Shown in pieces: positions 27,788 to 36,482 of a DNA stretch of 64,000 bases. The notes under the pieces are model-generated. The model did no database searches. It worked only from the letters and a program-made list of their open reading frames with translations, and was not told where the DNA came from. A program made the translations under genes and the position numbers. Numbering within the stretch: position 1 is the stretch's first letter; each line of letters opens with the position of its first letter. Source of the stretch: Hyphomicrobium sulfonivorans (lineage in GTDB: Bacteria; Pseudomonadota; Alphaproteobacteria; Rhizobiales; Hyphomicrobiaceae); NCBI RefSeq assembly GCF_013306565.1, contig NZ_PZPO01000001.1, positions 558,001 through 622,000 on the forward strand, given 5' to 3'.

Positions 27788-29461
27788 TTACTTGTCTTCC
27801 AGCAGGCGGCGCGCGATCACCTGCGCCTGAATTTCCGCTGCACCCTCGAAGATGTTCAGAATGCGCGAGTCGCACAGAACGCGGCTGATCGGATACTCCA
27901 GCGCGAAGCCATTGCCGCCGTGGATCTGCAGCGCGCAGTCGGCATTCGCCCACGCAACGCGCGCGCCCAGCAGCTTCGCCATGCCCGCCTCAAGATCACA
28001 ACGGTGGCCCTGGTCCTTCTGGCGCGCCGAGAACAGCGTGAGCTGACGGGCGATCATCGTTTCCACCGCCATCATCACGATCTTGTTGTAGATGCGCGGG
28101 AACGAATAGATCGGCTTGCCGAACTGGATACGCTCCAGCGCATACTTGAGGCCAAGATCCATCGCCGCCTGCGCAACACCGACAGCGCGCGCCGCCGTCT
28201 GGATGCGCGCCGCTTCGAACGTGTTCATCAGCTGCTTGAAGCCCTGGCCTTCCTTGCCGCCCAGAAGCTGATCGGCCGGAACCTCGAAGCCATCGAAGGA
28301 AATGTCGTATTCCTTCATGCCGCGATAGCCGAGCACTTCAATCTCGCCACCGCTCATGCCATCGGCAGGGAACGGATTGGCGTCATCGCCGCGCGGCTTC
28401 TCAGCCAGCAGCATCGAAAGCCCGCGATAGCCCGGCTCGTCCGGATTGGTGCGCACCAGCAGCGTCATCAGGTCAGCGCGAACCGGATGCGTGATCCAGG
28501 TCTTCTGGCCCGTCACCTTATAGGTGTCGCCTTCCTTCACCGCGCGCGTCTTCAGCGAGGCCAGATCCGAACCGGTGTTCGGCTCGGTGAATACCGCTGT
28601 CGGCAGCAGCTCACCGGAAGCAATCTTCGGCAGATACTTTGCCTTCTGCTCGTCGGTGCCGTTGTTGAGGATCAGTTCGCCCGCGATCTCGGCGCGGGTG
28701 CCAAGCGAGCCGACGCCGATATAACCGCGCGACAGCTCCTCAGAGACGATGCACATGCTCTCCTTGCCGAGGCCCATGCCGCCGAATTCTTCCGGCATCG
28801 TCAGGCCGAACACGCCAAGCTCGGCAACCTTCTGGATCACTTCCAGCGGGATGTACTCGTTGGCCAGATGCCATTCGTGGGCGAACGGAACAACCTCCGC
28901 CTCGGAGAAGGTGTGCATCTGATCGAGGATGGCGGCATGCGTCTCATCGAGGCCAGGATCGCCGAACGTGGCCGCGTTGGGCTGCGCCGAAATAAGATCG
29001 GCCAGCTTCTGCTTCACTGCCTGCGTCGAGCCGGCGGCGATCATGTCCGCCACTTCGTCCTCATAGGCGCGGATGATCGAGCGAGCGACGCCAAGCTGCT
29101 CGGGACGCACGAACTCAAGCTGGCTCATCGGCACGCCGCCGGAAATCTGCGCCAGATACTCGCCAAAGCCGATCAGCAGAATGAGCTGCTCGAACTCGCT
29201 GAAACGGCCTTCCGCAGAAAGGTTGGTGCCCCAGACCTGCAACTGGCGCAGACCTTCAACAGCGGTCGCAAGCCATGCCAGGCCATGAGCCGTGTGCTGG
29301 ACATTATCGACGCCGGCTTCGGCAACGATGGCCTTGACGCCCACCTTGGCGGCATCAAGCACGCGATCGGCTGAAGCCACCGCACGTTCCGCGCGCTCCA
29401 GCAGCGCGCCCGGGCCCGCCGCAAGCAAATCCTGCTCGGCCGTCATCACCGACGTCGTCAT
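27788..29461 (-). CDS. mcd: (2S)-methylsuccinyl-CoA dehydrogenase
   Basis: 557 residues, longer than ordinary acyl-CoA dehydrogenases because of an N-terminal extension of about 150 residues, characteristic of Mcd. The FAD-dependent acyl-CoA dehydrogenase core shows FTEPNTGSDLASLKTRA, KTWITHPVRADLMTLLVRT and QIHGGNGFALEYPISRVL. The conserved glutamate region NIFEGAAEIQAQVIARRLL lies near the C-terminus. The enzyme oxidises methylsuccinyl-CoA to mesaconyl-CoA in the ethylmalonyl-CoA pathway, passing electrons to ETF. A strong AGGGAGG ribosome-binding site precedes ATG 29461. ccr and ecm lie within 6 kb, which supports the specific assignment. Confidence 0.94.
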   Translation of the reverse strand: MTTSVMTAEQDLLAAGPGALLERAERAVASADRVLDAAKVGVKAIVAEAGVDNVQHTAHGLAWLATAVEGLRQLQVWGTNLSAEGRFSEFEQLILLIGFGEYLAQISGGVPMSQLEFVRPEQLGVARSIIRAYEDEVADMIAAGSTQAVKQKLADLISAQPNAATFGDPGLDETHAAILDQMHTFSEAEVVPFAHEWHLANEYIPLEVIQKVAELGVFGLTMPEEFGGMGLGKESMCIVSEELSRGYIGVGSLGTRAEIAGELILNNGTDEQKAKYLPKIASGELLPTAVFTEPNTGSDLASLKTRAVKEGDTYKVTGQKTWITHPVRADLMTLLVRTNPDEPGYRGLSMLLAEKPRGDDANPFPADGMSGGEIEVLGYRGMKEYDISFDGFEVPADQLLGGKEGQGFKQLMNTFEAARIQTAARAVGVAQAAMDLGLKYALERIQFGKPIYSFPRIYNKIVMMAVETMIARQLTLFSARQKDQGHRCDLEAGMAKLLGARVAWANADCALQIHGGNGFALEYPISRVLCDSRILNIFEGAAEIQAQVIARRLLEDK

Positions 29462-29600
29462 CCTTGACCTCCCTGGGAATTTGGCAGCGGGAACACCTTA
29501 GCGGCGCCGCTAATTTGCAAACTTTGAATTCACAATTGCTGGCCGACTGCGTTGCGGGTAAATGGCCCGCTCGTCAAGGCAATCGGTGCCGCAGGCCCCA

Positions 29601-30191
29601 TCATTTTCCAGAAAGCGCCTTTATAAAGCGGCTTCCGGCGCTACGCCCTGCCACCGCCGCGATGCGCTCCGACAGCGATGCGGGCTTCTCAGCCCGAGTG
29701 GGCGTCGCACCGAGCAACTCCGGAACGGATTGATCGGGATAGATAATTTCAACTTCGGCTTCCTCGCGCAGAGCGCTGAGCACGCCAACCTCATCGCTGT
29801 CGGCCACAGCGTCCGGCTCTGCAGGCTCGACGACCATCGACGGATAACCATCCCGCACTGATAATGACGCCGAGGGCTGCCCCTCACGCTGAGCGGCCCC
29901 GAATGGCCGTGCAGGAGCCGGCATCACCGTCGCCTCGATGATCGTCACCGACGCTTCACCGGAAAAATCATCAGCGGATTCAGACGAATAGTCGGGCTCA
30001 AGGCTGGTCATTGCCCCCAGCGCGGCAAGCATTCTCAGCCCATCCTCGTCGTCGCTGCCGAAGCCATCCGGATCAAATTCAACGGGCGATGGAACCGGTG
30101 GCGGCTGTTGCGGCACAGCATAGCCGGCCGCCGACTGCCGGGCCTCCGGCCGGCCAGCACCTTCCGCGTCACGCTTCCACTCACGCTCCAT
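29601..30191 (-). CDS. Acidic low-complexity hypothetical protein
   Basis: 196 residues from ATG 30191 (frame open to 30239). It is Asp/Glu/Pro/Ala-rich and probably disordered (FDPDGFGSDDEDGLRMLAAL and PAEPDAVADSDEVGVLSALR), with a short basic, possibly helical C-terminus (SERIAAVAGRSAGSRFIKAL). No signal peptide or domain recognised. A purine-rich GGGCAGG precedes the start. It lies upstream of mcd on the same strand, 139 bp away. Compositional bias means part of the ORF length could be incidental. Confidence 0.6.
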   Translation of the reverse strand: MEREWKRDAEGAGRPEARQSAAGYAVPQQPPPVPSPVEFDPDGFGSDDEDGLRMLAALGAMTSLEPDYSSESADDFSGEASVTIIEATVMPAPARPFGAAQREGQPSASLSVRDGYPSMVVEPAEPDAVADSDEVGVLSALREEAEVEIIYPDQSVPELLGATPTRAEKPASLSERIAAVAGRSAGSRFIKALSGK

Positions 30192-30464
30192 TGACCTGCC
30201 CGTACCTACTCCAAACGCGTCCCTGCGGGGCCACAGCATTCTAGACGGCGGCCACTATTGCGTCCACGAGCGCCTTGCCAGCGCCCAACGCTGAACCAGC
30301 CATCCGCCTATGTTCACCAGTAACCGCAGCCCGAAATGCCGTCTAACTGGGCGTAAATCCCCAGAACCTGCGGCAATCCAATGGCGCGGCATCGCCGGGC
30401 ATAGACCGGCACGCCTTGCGCCGTTAGGTTCCGGCCAAAATTTTTAACGTTCCGGGAGAAACGA

Positions 30465-31343
30465 ATGCAGCGCTACCGCACATTGCTCGAGGCAATCTAT
30501 CGCCTCTATGAGCACAGCGGCTTTGCCATGGCCGGCGCGGTGGCATTCTCATTCGTGGTCTCGCTGTTCCCGTTCTGCATCTTTCTAGGCGCACTGGCCG
30601 GCATCTTCGGCGGTCGCGAACTGGCCAATCACGCCATCGAGCAGTTGTTCGAGATTCTGCCCAGCGGCGTTGCGGCCGGCCTCGCCCCTCAGGTTGAAGC
30701 CATCATGGGCCGAACCCGTATCGACCTGCTCACGGTCAGCGCTGGCCTGTCACTGTTCTTCGCCACCAACGCCATCGAAACCCTGCGCACTGCCCTCAAC
30801 GGCGCCTATCGCGTGGTCGAGAAGCGGCCGTATCTTTACTGCCTCGTGCGCAGCATGGGCTTCGTGCTCGCGTCGGCCGCGTCGATGCTCCTGCTCACAT
30901 GGGTCGTCGTGGTCGGCCCGGCGCTGGCGGAAAGCTTCGACCCGACGCTCACGCAGTCTTTCACCCTGATGCGGTCGACGTGGCTGGGCGCCACCATGCG
31001 CTACGTTTCGGCCGGTTGCCTTATCGCCGCGCAGCTCTTCGCGTTCCATCTGTGGCTTGCCGCGGGAGAGCGCCGCATCAAAGACGTCTGGCCCGGCGTA
31101 CTGCTTTCGACCGCGCTCTGGATTTTGCTGGCCAGCCTCTATTCCTATTATCTCAACCTGTCCGACTACACGCGTTTCTATGCCGGCCTGTCGCAGCTCA
31201 TGGTGGCGATGATCTTCTTCCAGATGACAGCCGTCATCGTCATCCTCGGAGCAGAACTTAATCGCGGCATCTTCGAGTTCAAACGCATGGGCGCCGTAGG
31301 CTTGGGCGCGGTGTCGCCGCCGCAGGCCCATCGCACACGCTGA
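30465..31343 (+). CDS. YihY/BrkB-family inner membrane protein
   Basis: 292 residues with about six transmembrane segments. The family pattern is visible: an early GAVAFSFVVSLFPFCIFLGA helix, a SAGLSLFFATNAIETLRTAL-type loop, and late LLASLYSYYLNLSDYTRFYA followed by MVAMIFFQMTAVIVILGAEL. This is the YihY (formerly wrongly named RNase BN) family, whose function is unsettled. ATG 30465 has a GGGAG ribosome-binding site 7 bp upstream. It is convergent with ccr. Confidence 0.9.
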   Translation: MQRYRTLLEAIYRLYEHSGFAMAGAVAFSFVVSLFPFCIFLGALAGIFGGRELANHAIEQLFEILPSGVAAGLAPQVEAIMGRTRIDLLTVSAGLSLFFATNAIETLRTALNGAYRVVEKRPYLYCLVRSMGFVLASAASMLLLTWVVVVGPALAESFDPTLTQSFTLMRSTWLGATMRYVSAGCLIAAQLFAFHLWLAAGERRIKDVWPGVLLSTALWILLASLYSYYLNLSDYTRFYAGLSQLMVAMIFFQMTAVIVILGAELNRGIFEFKRMGAVGLGAVSPPQAHRTR

Positions 31344-31400
31344 TCCCCCCTATCATCAGGCGTGTAACGCACAAGCGGCAGTCGCCGGATCGCGATCGAC

Positions 31401-31437
31401 AAAAAGAAAGGCGGGCCACCGATATCGGTAACCCGCC
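31401..31437 (-). terminator. Rho-independent terminator of ccr
   Basis: On the minus strand GGCGGGTTACCGAT folds back on ATCGGTGGCCCGCC (two G-T wobbles) and is followed by TTTCTTTTT. It lies 35 bp after the ccr stop and also sits between the convergent YihY gene and ccr. Confidence 0.85.
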
Positions 31438-31471
31438 CATTCATCTCATGTAGCTCAGCTAGCAGCAGCCC

Positions 31472-32791
31472 TTATTTGGGGCCGTGAATGCGCTCGCTGG
31501 CCTCAATGGCGTCTTCAAACGTGCGCAGGCCGGTCGTCGGAGCCGAAACCAGCACCGCCATGTTGCCCGGCTTATGCTCGTTGCGCATCATGCGCATGTG
31601 CGCCTTCGGGATCTGCTCCCACGGGAACACTTCCGACATGCACGGATCGATGCGTCGCTCGACGACCAGCTTGTTGGCCTGAGCGGCCTGCATCAGGTTG
31701 GCGAAGTGCGAACCCTGAACACGCTTCTGATGCATCCAGAGGTAGCGCGCATCCATCGTCAGGTTGTAGCCAGTGGTGCCGGCGCAAATCACAACCATGC
31801 CGCCGCGCTTCACCACCTGCACTGAGACCGGGATTGTCGACTCGCCCGGGTGCTCGAACACGCAGTCGACGTTGACGCCCTTGCCGGTGATGTCCCAGAT
31901 CGCCTTGCCGAAGCTGCGCATCTCCTTGAGCCATTCGTGATACTCAGGCGAGTTCACCTTCGGCAGCTGGCCCCAACAGTTGAAGTTCTTGCGGTTGATG
32001 ACGCCCTTAGCGCCGAGCTGCATGACGAAATCGCGCTTATCGTCCTCAGAGACAACGCCAATGGCGTTGGCGCCCGACGTCGCGCAGAGCTGCACGGCGA
32101 ACGCGCCGAGGCCGCCGGCTGCACCCCAAACCAGCACGTTATGGCCCGGACGCAGCACGTGCGGACGGTGACCGAACAGCATGCGGTAGGCGGTGGCGAG
32201 CGTGAGCGTGTAGCAGGCGCTCTCTTCCCAGGTCAGATGGCGCGGACGCTCCAGAAGCTGGCGGTCCTGCACGCGGCAGAACTGCGCGAACGAGCCATCC
32301 GGCGTCTCATAACCCCAGATGCGCTGGCTGGTGGAGAACATCGGATCGCCGCCGTTGCACTCCTCGTCGTCGCCGTCGTCCTGGTTGCAGTGGATGACGA
32401 CTTCGTCGCCAACTTTCCAGCGCTTCACCTTAGAGCCAACGGCGTAAACGATGCCGGACGCGTCCGACCCTGCGACGTGGAAAGGCTGCTTGTGGACGTC
32501 GAACATTGAGATCGGCGTGCCGAGCGAGGCCCAGACGCCGTTGTAGTTGACGCCGGCGGCCATCACGAGGACGAGCACGTCGTGGCTGTCGAGCTCCCAG
32601 GTCGGCACCACCTCAACCTGCATGGCAGTGTCGGGCTCGCCCTGGCGCTCCTTGCGAATGGCCCAGGCATACATATTCTTCGGGACGTGGCCGAGTGGCG
32701 GGATCTCGCCGATTTCGTAGAGATCCTTTTTCTCGGTCGTCACCGGTGCGCCCATGGCGATTTCCGGCCTGGCGGCGCTTTGGCTCGTCAT
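31472..32791 (-). CDS. ccr: Crotonyl-CoA carboxylase/reductase
   Basis: 439 residues, usual Ccr length. This medium-chain dehydrogenase/reductase converts crotonyl-CoA, CO2 and NADPH to ethylmalonyl-CoA. The nucleotide-binding Rossmann motif GAAGGLGAFAVQL is present. So are Ccr-specific regions NYNGVWASLGTPISMFDVHK, FEHPGESTIPVSV and YLWMHQKRVQGSHFANLMQA; the last two match the segments known in other Ccr enzymes to carry CO2-binding residues. A GGGAG ribosome-binding site lies 7 bp before the ATG. It is the diagnostic enzyme of the ethylmalonyl-CoA pathway and lies divergently from the gene preceding ecm. Confidence 0.97.
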   Translation of the reverse strand: MTSQSAARPEIAMGAPVTTEKKDLYEIGEIPPLGHVPKNMYAWAIRKERQGEPDTAMQVEVVPTWELDSHDVLVLVMAAGVNYNGVWASLGTPISMFDVHKQPFHVAGSDASGIVYAVGSKVKRWKVGDEVVIHCNQDDGDDEECNGGDPMFSTSQRIWGYETPDGSFAQFCRVQDRQLLERPRHLTWEESACYTLTLATAYRMLFGHRPHVLRPGHNVLVWGAAGGLGAFAVQLCATSGANAIGVVSEDDKRDFVMQLGAKGVINRKNFNCWGQLPKVNSPEYHEWLKEMRSFGKAIWDITGKGVNVDCVFEHPGESTIPVSVQVVKRGGMVVICAGTTGYNLTMDARYLWMHQKRVQGSHFANLMQAAQANKLVVERRIDPCMSEVFPWEQIPKAHMRMMRNEHKPGNMAVLVSAPTTGLRTFEDAIEASERIHGPK

Positions 32792-32959
32792 TCTTGGCTC
32801 CCGTCCGTGGATGAAACGCCGGCCTGCGGCCGGCTGAAGAATTCGACCGCGGCGTCCCGAGGGTCAGGGGCCGCAAAGTCAGATGGCGTTTCAAGCACGA
32901 TTTCGCGCTGCAATGAAGAGGCTGTTGCGCCGCTATGTAATCGTGTCAACGAACCTTTA

Positions 32960-32988
32960 ATCTGAACGGTCGTAAAAAACCCCGTCAA
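32960..32988 (-). promoter_or_regulatory. Possible ccr promoter
   Basis: On the minus strand TTGACG (32988-32983) is followed 17 bp later by TCAGAT (32965-32960). The -35 matches the sigma-70 consensus at five of six bases; the -10 matches at three of six. It would give a leader of about 165 nt before the ccr start. Confidence 0.3.
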
Positions 32989-33047
32989 ACCCAACTCTGG
33001 ATTAATGAAGTCCGGGTAGAGGTGGCCGCGAGAGTTCAGGGTAGCGC

Positions 33048-33428
33048 ATGTCGGATTTTCTCCATCAGGCCATCACCGTCGACACTTATACTCTGGTAGT
33101 TGTTGCCCTGCTTTCGGGTTGGGGTGGCGTACTCACCATGCAGGTGCTGTCCCGCACAATGCTGGCCTTGATTTTTGTCCCCGGCCTGGTTTTTGGCGCT
33201 CTGACGGCCAATTACCTTTTCAACGCCTACCATTTTTATCCCACCCCCGATCGGGAGGTGAACGTCGTCATCGCCTGCACGCTGGGCCTGATCGCGGCAC
33301 TGCTCGTGTTGCTGGTAAGCCTTCGGCTGATGGCTATTGTTTCGACGCTCTTTTTGCAGAATTACGCCTTCAAGAGCGACATGGTGCAGGCACCCTCGCC
33401 CTATGGGCGTCAGATCCGCCGCGTCTAA
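33048..33428 (+). CDS. Small inner membrane protein between ccr and ecm
   Basis: 126 residues with three probable transmembrane helices (VVVALLSGWGGVLTMQVLS, LALIFVPGLVFGALTANYLF, VVIACTLGLIAALLVLLVSL) and a soluble C-terminal tail. No family recognised and no signal peptide. It starts 256 bp divergently from ccr and ends 116 bp before ecm, on the ecm strand. Co-transcription with ecm is possible. Whether it belongs to the pathway is unknown. Confidence 0.78.
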   Translation: MSDFLHQAITVDTYTLVVVALLSGWGGVLTMQVLSRTMLALIFVPGLVFGALTANYLFNAYHFYPTPDREVNVVIACTLGLIAALLVLLVSLRLMAIVSTLFLQNYAFKSDMVQAPSPYGRQIRRV

Positions 33429-33544
33429 GCGACCCAGCCCCTTAAATTTGCCTGTCCACGTTGCGGCAAAGATCATTTTGCCTTGCGCGAGGTGTTAAGG
33501 GTACTTTAGGGCAAAACGCCTGAACCCAATCGAGGTTGAATTTT

Positions 33545-35539
33545 ATGAGCGAAGGCAAGAGCGGGGCCGAGAAGCGGGCTCCCGACCGCCCATGGTTGCT
33601 GCGCACTTACGCCGGCCACTCGACGGCCGCCAAGTCGAACGAACTTTATCGTCGTAACCTCTCCAAGGGTCAGACGGGCCTGTCGATCGCTTTCGATCTG
33701 CCGACACAGACCGGCTACGACAGCGACAACGAGCTGGCGCGTGGTGAGGTGGGCAAGGTTGGCGTGCCGGTGTCGCATCTCGGCGACATGCGCACTCTGC
33801 TGGACGGCATTCCGCTCGACCAGATGAACACCTCGATGACTATCAACGCCACCGCGGCGTGGCTGCTGTCTCTGTATGTCGCTTTCGCAGACGAGCAGGG
33901 CGCCTCGCGTGACAAGCTCACCGGCACCATCCAGAACGACATCATCAAGGAATATCTTTCGCGCGGCACCTACGTGTTCCCGCCCGAGCCCTCGCTCCGG
34001 CTGATCAAGGACACGATCGTGTTCTCGTACCAGAACGTGCCGAAGTGGAACCCGACCAACGTCTGCTCCTACCATCTGCAGGAAGCAGGCGCGACGCCGG
34101 TACAGGAGCTAGCCTTCGCGCTAGCCACCGCCCTCGCCGTGCTCGACACAGTGAAAGCTTCGGGCGAGGTGCCGGAAGAAAACTTCGGCCTGGTGGTCGG
34201 TCGCGTGTCGTTCTTCGTCAACGCCGGCATGCGCTTCGTCACTGAGATCTGCAAGATGCGCGCCTTCAACGAGTTGTGGGAGGATATCACCCTCAACCGC
34301 TATGGCGTGACCAATCCCAAGGAACGCATGTTCCGTTACGGTGTGCAGGTGAACAGCCTCGGCCTCACCGAGCCGCAGCCTGAGAACAACGTCTATCGTA
34401 TTCTGCTGGAAATGCTGGGTGTGACGCTGTCGAAGCGCGCCCGCGCCCGCGCCGTGCAGCTTCCCGCCTGGAACGAAGCGCTCGGCCTGCCGCGCCCGTG
34501 GGATCAGCAGTGGTCACTACGCATGCAGCAGATCGTTGCTTACGAGACCGACCTGCTTGAATACGGCGACATCTTCGATGGCTCGAAGGAAATCACGCGC
34601 AAGGTCGAAGAGCTGAAAGAGCAGGCCCTGAGCGAACTAGCCGCCATTGAAGCCATGGGCGGCGCCGTTGCTGCCATCGATTACATGAAGCGACGTCTGG
34701 TTGAGAGCAACACGGCGCGCCTTTCCAACATCGAGAGCGGCGCGCAGATCGTTGTTGGCGTCAACAAGTGGACGGAAACGGAGCCTTCACCGCTCACCGC
34801 CGGAGAAGGCGCCATCATGGTCGTCGATCCGGCCGTCGAGGCGGAGCAGATCGAACGCCTGAAGGCTTGGCGCGCTTCGCGTGACAACAAAGCGGTCGAA
34901 AAGGCGATTGCCGAAGTTGAGCGCGCGGCCAAGGAAGGCCGTAACATCATGGAGTCCTCCATCGCGGCGGCACGCGCAGGCGTCACCACCGGCGAATGGG
35001 GCACCACGTTGCGCCGCGTGTTCGGCGAATATCGCGCCCCGACCGGCGTTGCTCAGGCAGCTGTTGTCCGCGACAGCGGCGCGCTCGATGCGGTCCGCGC
35101 CGAAGTGGACGACCTCTCCGACAAGCTTGGCCGCCGCCTGAAGTTCCTGGTCGGCAAGCCCGGTCTCGATGGCCACTCAAATGGCGCCGAGCAGATCGCC
35201 GTGCGCGCCCGCGATGTCGGCATGGAAGTTGTTTATGAGGGCATCCGACTGACGCCGACGCAGATCGTGCGTGCTGCGGTGGATGAAAGCGTACACGTGA
35301 TCGGCCTGTCGATCCTTTCCGGCAGCCACGTGCCGCTGGTTCAGGAAGTGATGGAGCGGCTGCACAAGGAAGGCATCAGCGACGTTCCGGTCGTCGTCGG
35401 CGGCATCATTCCGCCCGAGGACGAGGCGAAGTTGAAAGCGTTCGGCGTCGCAGCCATCTACACGCCGAAGAACTTCCAGCTCAACGACATCATGAGCGAC
35501 ATCGTGCGCCTCGTCGGCACCCAGTCTCTGGCTGCCTGA
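33545..35539 (+). CDS. ecm: Ethylmalonyl-CoA mutase (B12-dependent)
   Basis: 664 residues from ATG 33545 with GAGG 9 bp upstream (TTG 33536 is in frame but unlikely). The N-terminal TIM-barrel mutase domain (SIAFDLPTQTGYDSDNELAR, MNTSMTINATAAWLLSLYVA) is followed by a C-terminal cobalamin-binding domain. Its DxHxxG motif (DGHSNG, Asp542/His544) and the SILSGSH segment are intact. Ecm converts ethylmalonyl-CoA to methylsuccinyl-CoA, linking Ccr and Mcd. It resembles methylmalonyl-CoA mutase, but the single-subunit length near 660 and the ccr/mcd neighbourhood favour Ecm. Confidence 0.94.
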   Translation: MSEGKSGAEKRAPDRPWLLRTYAGHSTAAKSNELYRRNLSKGQTGLSIAFDLPTQTGYDSDNELARGEVGKVGVPVSHLGDMRTLLDGIPLDQMNTSMTINATAAWLLSLYVAFADEQGASRDKLTGTIQNDIIKEYLSRGTYVFPPEPSLRLIKDTIVFSYQNVPKWNPTNVCSYHLQEAGATPVQELAFALATALAVLDTVKASGEVPEENFGLVVGRVSFFVNAGMRFVTEICKMRAFNELWEDITLNRYGVTNPKERMFRYGVQVNSLGLTEPQPENNVYRILLEMLGVTLSKRARARAVQLPAWNEALGLPRPWDQQWSLRMQQIVAYETDLLEYGDIFDGSKEITRKVEELKEQALSELAAIEAMGGAVAAIDYMKRRLVESNTARLSNIESGAQIVVGVNKWTETEPSPLTAGEGAIMVVDPAVEAEQIERLKAWRASRDNKAVEKAIAEVERAAKEGRNIMESSIAAARAGVTTGEWGTTLRRVFGEYRAPTGVAQAAVVRDSGALDAVRAEVDDLSDKLGRRLKFLVGKPGLDGHSNGAEQIAVRARDVGMEVVYEGIRLTPTQIVRAAVDESVHVIGLSILSGSHVPLVQEVMERLHKEGISDVPVVVGGIIPPEDEAKLKAFGVAAIYTPKNFQLNDIMSDIVRLVGTQSLAA

Positions 35540-35583
35540 CCCGACGCACCGCCGCCAAAACAGGGCTGAAGGCCCGATAAAAA

Positions 35584-35940
35584 ATGGCAATGCGTGAAGA
35601 GACACGTCGCAAGCTGGACCGCGTTATCCGGGTCCAGCGGCTGAAACGGATCGGGATCGGCGCCATGGCGCTGGTCGCGATCGGTGCCTACTTCGTTTAT
35701 GAGGATCTGGACGCGCGCATCGAAAACGTGCGCGTCCCGGCCACCGTCGCCGCGATCACACCGCTAAACGTGAAAAGCACGCGGATGATCGAAGACGGCC
35801 TGACCGTAGACATGCTGCTGAACGATGGGCGCCACGTTAACGTCATCGCCCTCAAGACCAGTTCGCCCCACGTCGGCGATCATGTCGAAATCACCGAGCA
35901 CCACCACGGAACCGGCCGCATCACCTATTCCTGGAAGTGA
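35584..35940 (+). CDS. Small single-TM protein downstream of ecm
   Basis: 118 residues: a basic N-terminus (REETRRKLDRVIRVQRLKRI), one transmembrane segment (IGIGAMALVAIGAYFVYEDL) and a beta-rich periplasmic domain ending in HVEITEHHHGTGRITYSW. No family recognised. It starts 44 bp after the ecm stop on the same strand and could be co-transcribed. The His-rich stretch near the C-terminus could bind metal, but this is speculative. Confidence 0.75.
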   Translation: MAMREETRRKLDRVIRVQRLKRIGIGAMALVAIGAYFVYEDLDARIENVRVPATVAAITPLNVKSTRMIEDGLTVDMLLNDGRHVNVIALKTSSPHVGDHVEITEHHHGTGRITYSWK

Positions 35941-36103
35941 CGGGTTTCGAGCTCGGCTGCATTCAGCACGCGGCGACCGCAGCGCCCGATTATTCCTGTC
36001 GGGCGCTTGGTCACCAATGCTTAACCACCGCCGCAAATCAAATCTGACTGACCTCTTTTCCGGCCCACAGCCTGCATATGTTTCCGCCATGGAGAGCAAG
36101 GCT

Positions 36104-36418
36104 ATGGAACGCAGAATTAATCACCGCCAATCCGTGCGGCGTCCGGGGCGCATTTCGCTCGGCGGCAACGATTCCGTGCCGTGTTCGATTTGCGACCTGT
36201 CGCATACTGGGGCAAAGCTGGAGATCCCCTCAGCCCGCAGCGTTGGCAATTCATTCGAGTTGCGCGATGTGATGACCGGAGCTGCGCGCAAGTGCACCGT
36301 GGCATGGCGCGATCATCTCACCATCGGCGTTCGCTTTACCGACCGGGGCACATGGCCGTCGGCGCAGGACATCCGCCAGTCAGGCACTTTCGGCCGACGC
36401 CAGACATCGCGCGCGTAG
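36104..36418 (+). CDS. PilZ-domain protein
   Basis: 104 residues from ATG 36104, preceded by GGAGAG 7 bp upstream; ATG 36089 is an in-frame alternative. The c-di-GMP binding pattern is visible: RRINHRQSVRRPGRISL (RxxxR-type box) and DLSHTGAKLEI (D/N-x-S-x-x-G box). It consists of the PilZ domain alone. Such proteins act as c-di-GMP effectors, often on motility or polysaccharide, which fits the flagellar and envelope genes in the window but gives no target. Confidence 0.85.
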   Translation: MERRINHRQSVRRPGRISLGGNDSVPCSICDLSHTGAKLEIPSARSVGNSFELRDVMTGAARKCTVAWRDHLTIGVRFTDRGTWPSAQDIRQSGTFGRRQTSRA

Positions 36419-36482
36419 TTTAGCCTGAGATCCAGCCCATGAACTGGGACTGGACGGCTCAGGCGGCCGGGCCTCCGCCCGC

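Noticed and set aside
27920-29374. 484-aa plus-strand ORF opposite mcd
   Set aside because: Antisense shadow; the minus strand encodes a complete acyl-CoA dehydrogenase with ribosome-binding site and terminator.
36421-36463. Imperfect hairpin CCTGAG...CTCAGG between the PilZ and AI-2E genes as a terminator
   Set aside because: The stem is interrupted and neither strand has a following T-tract.
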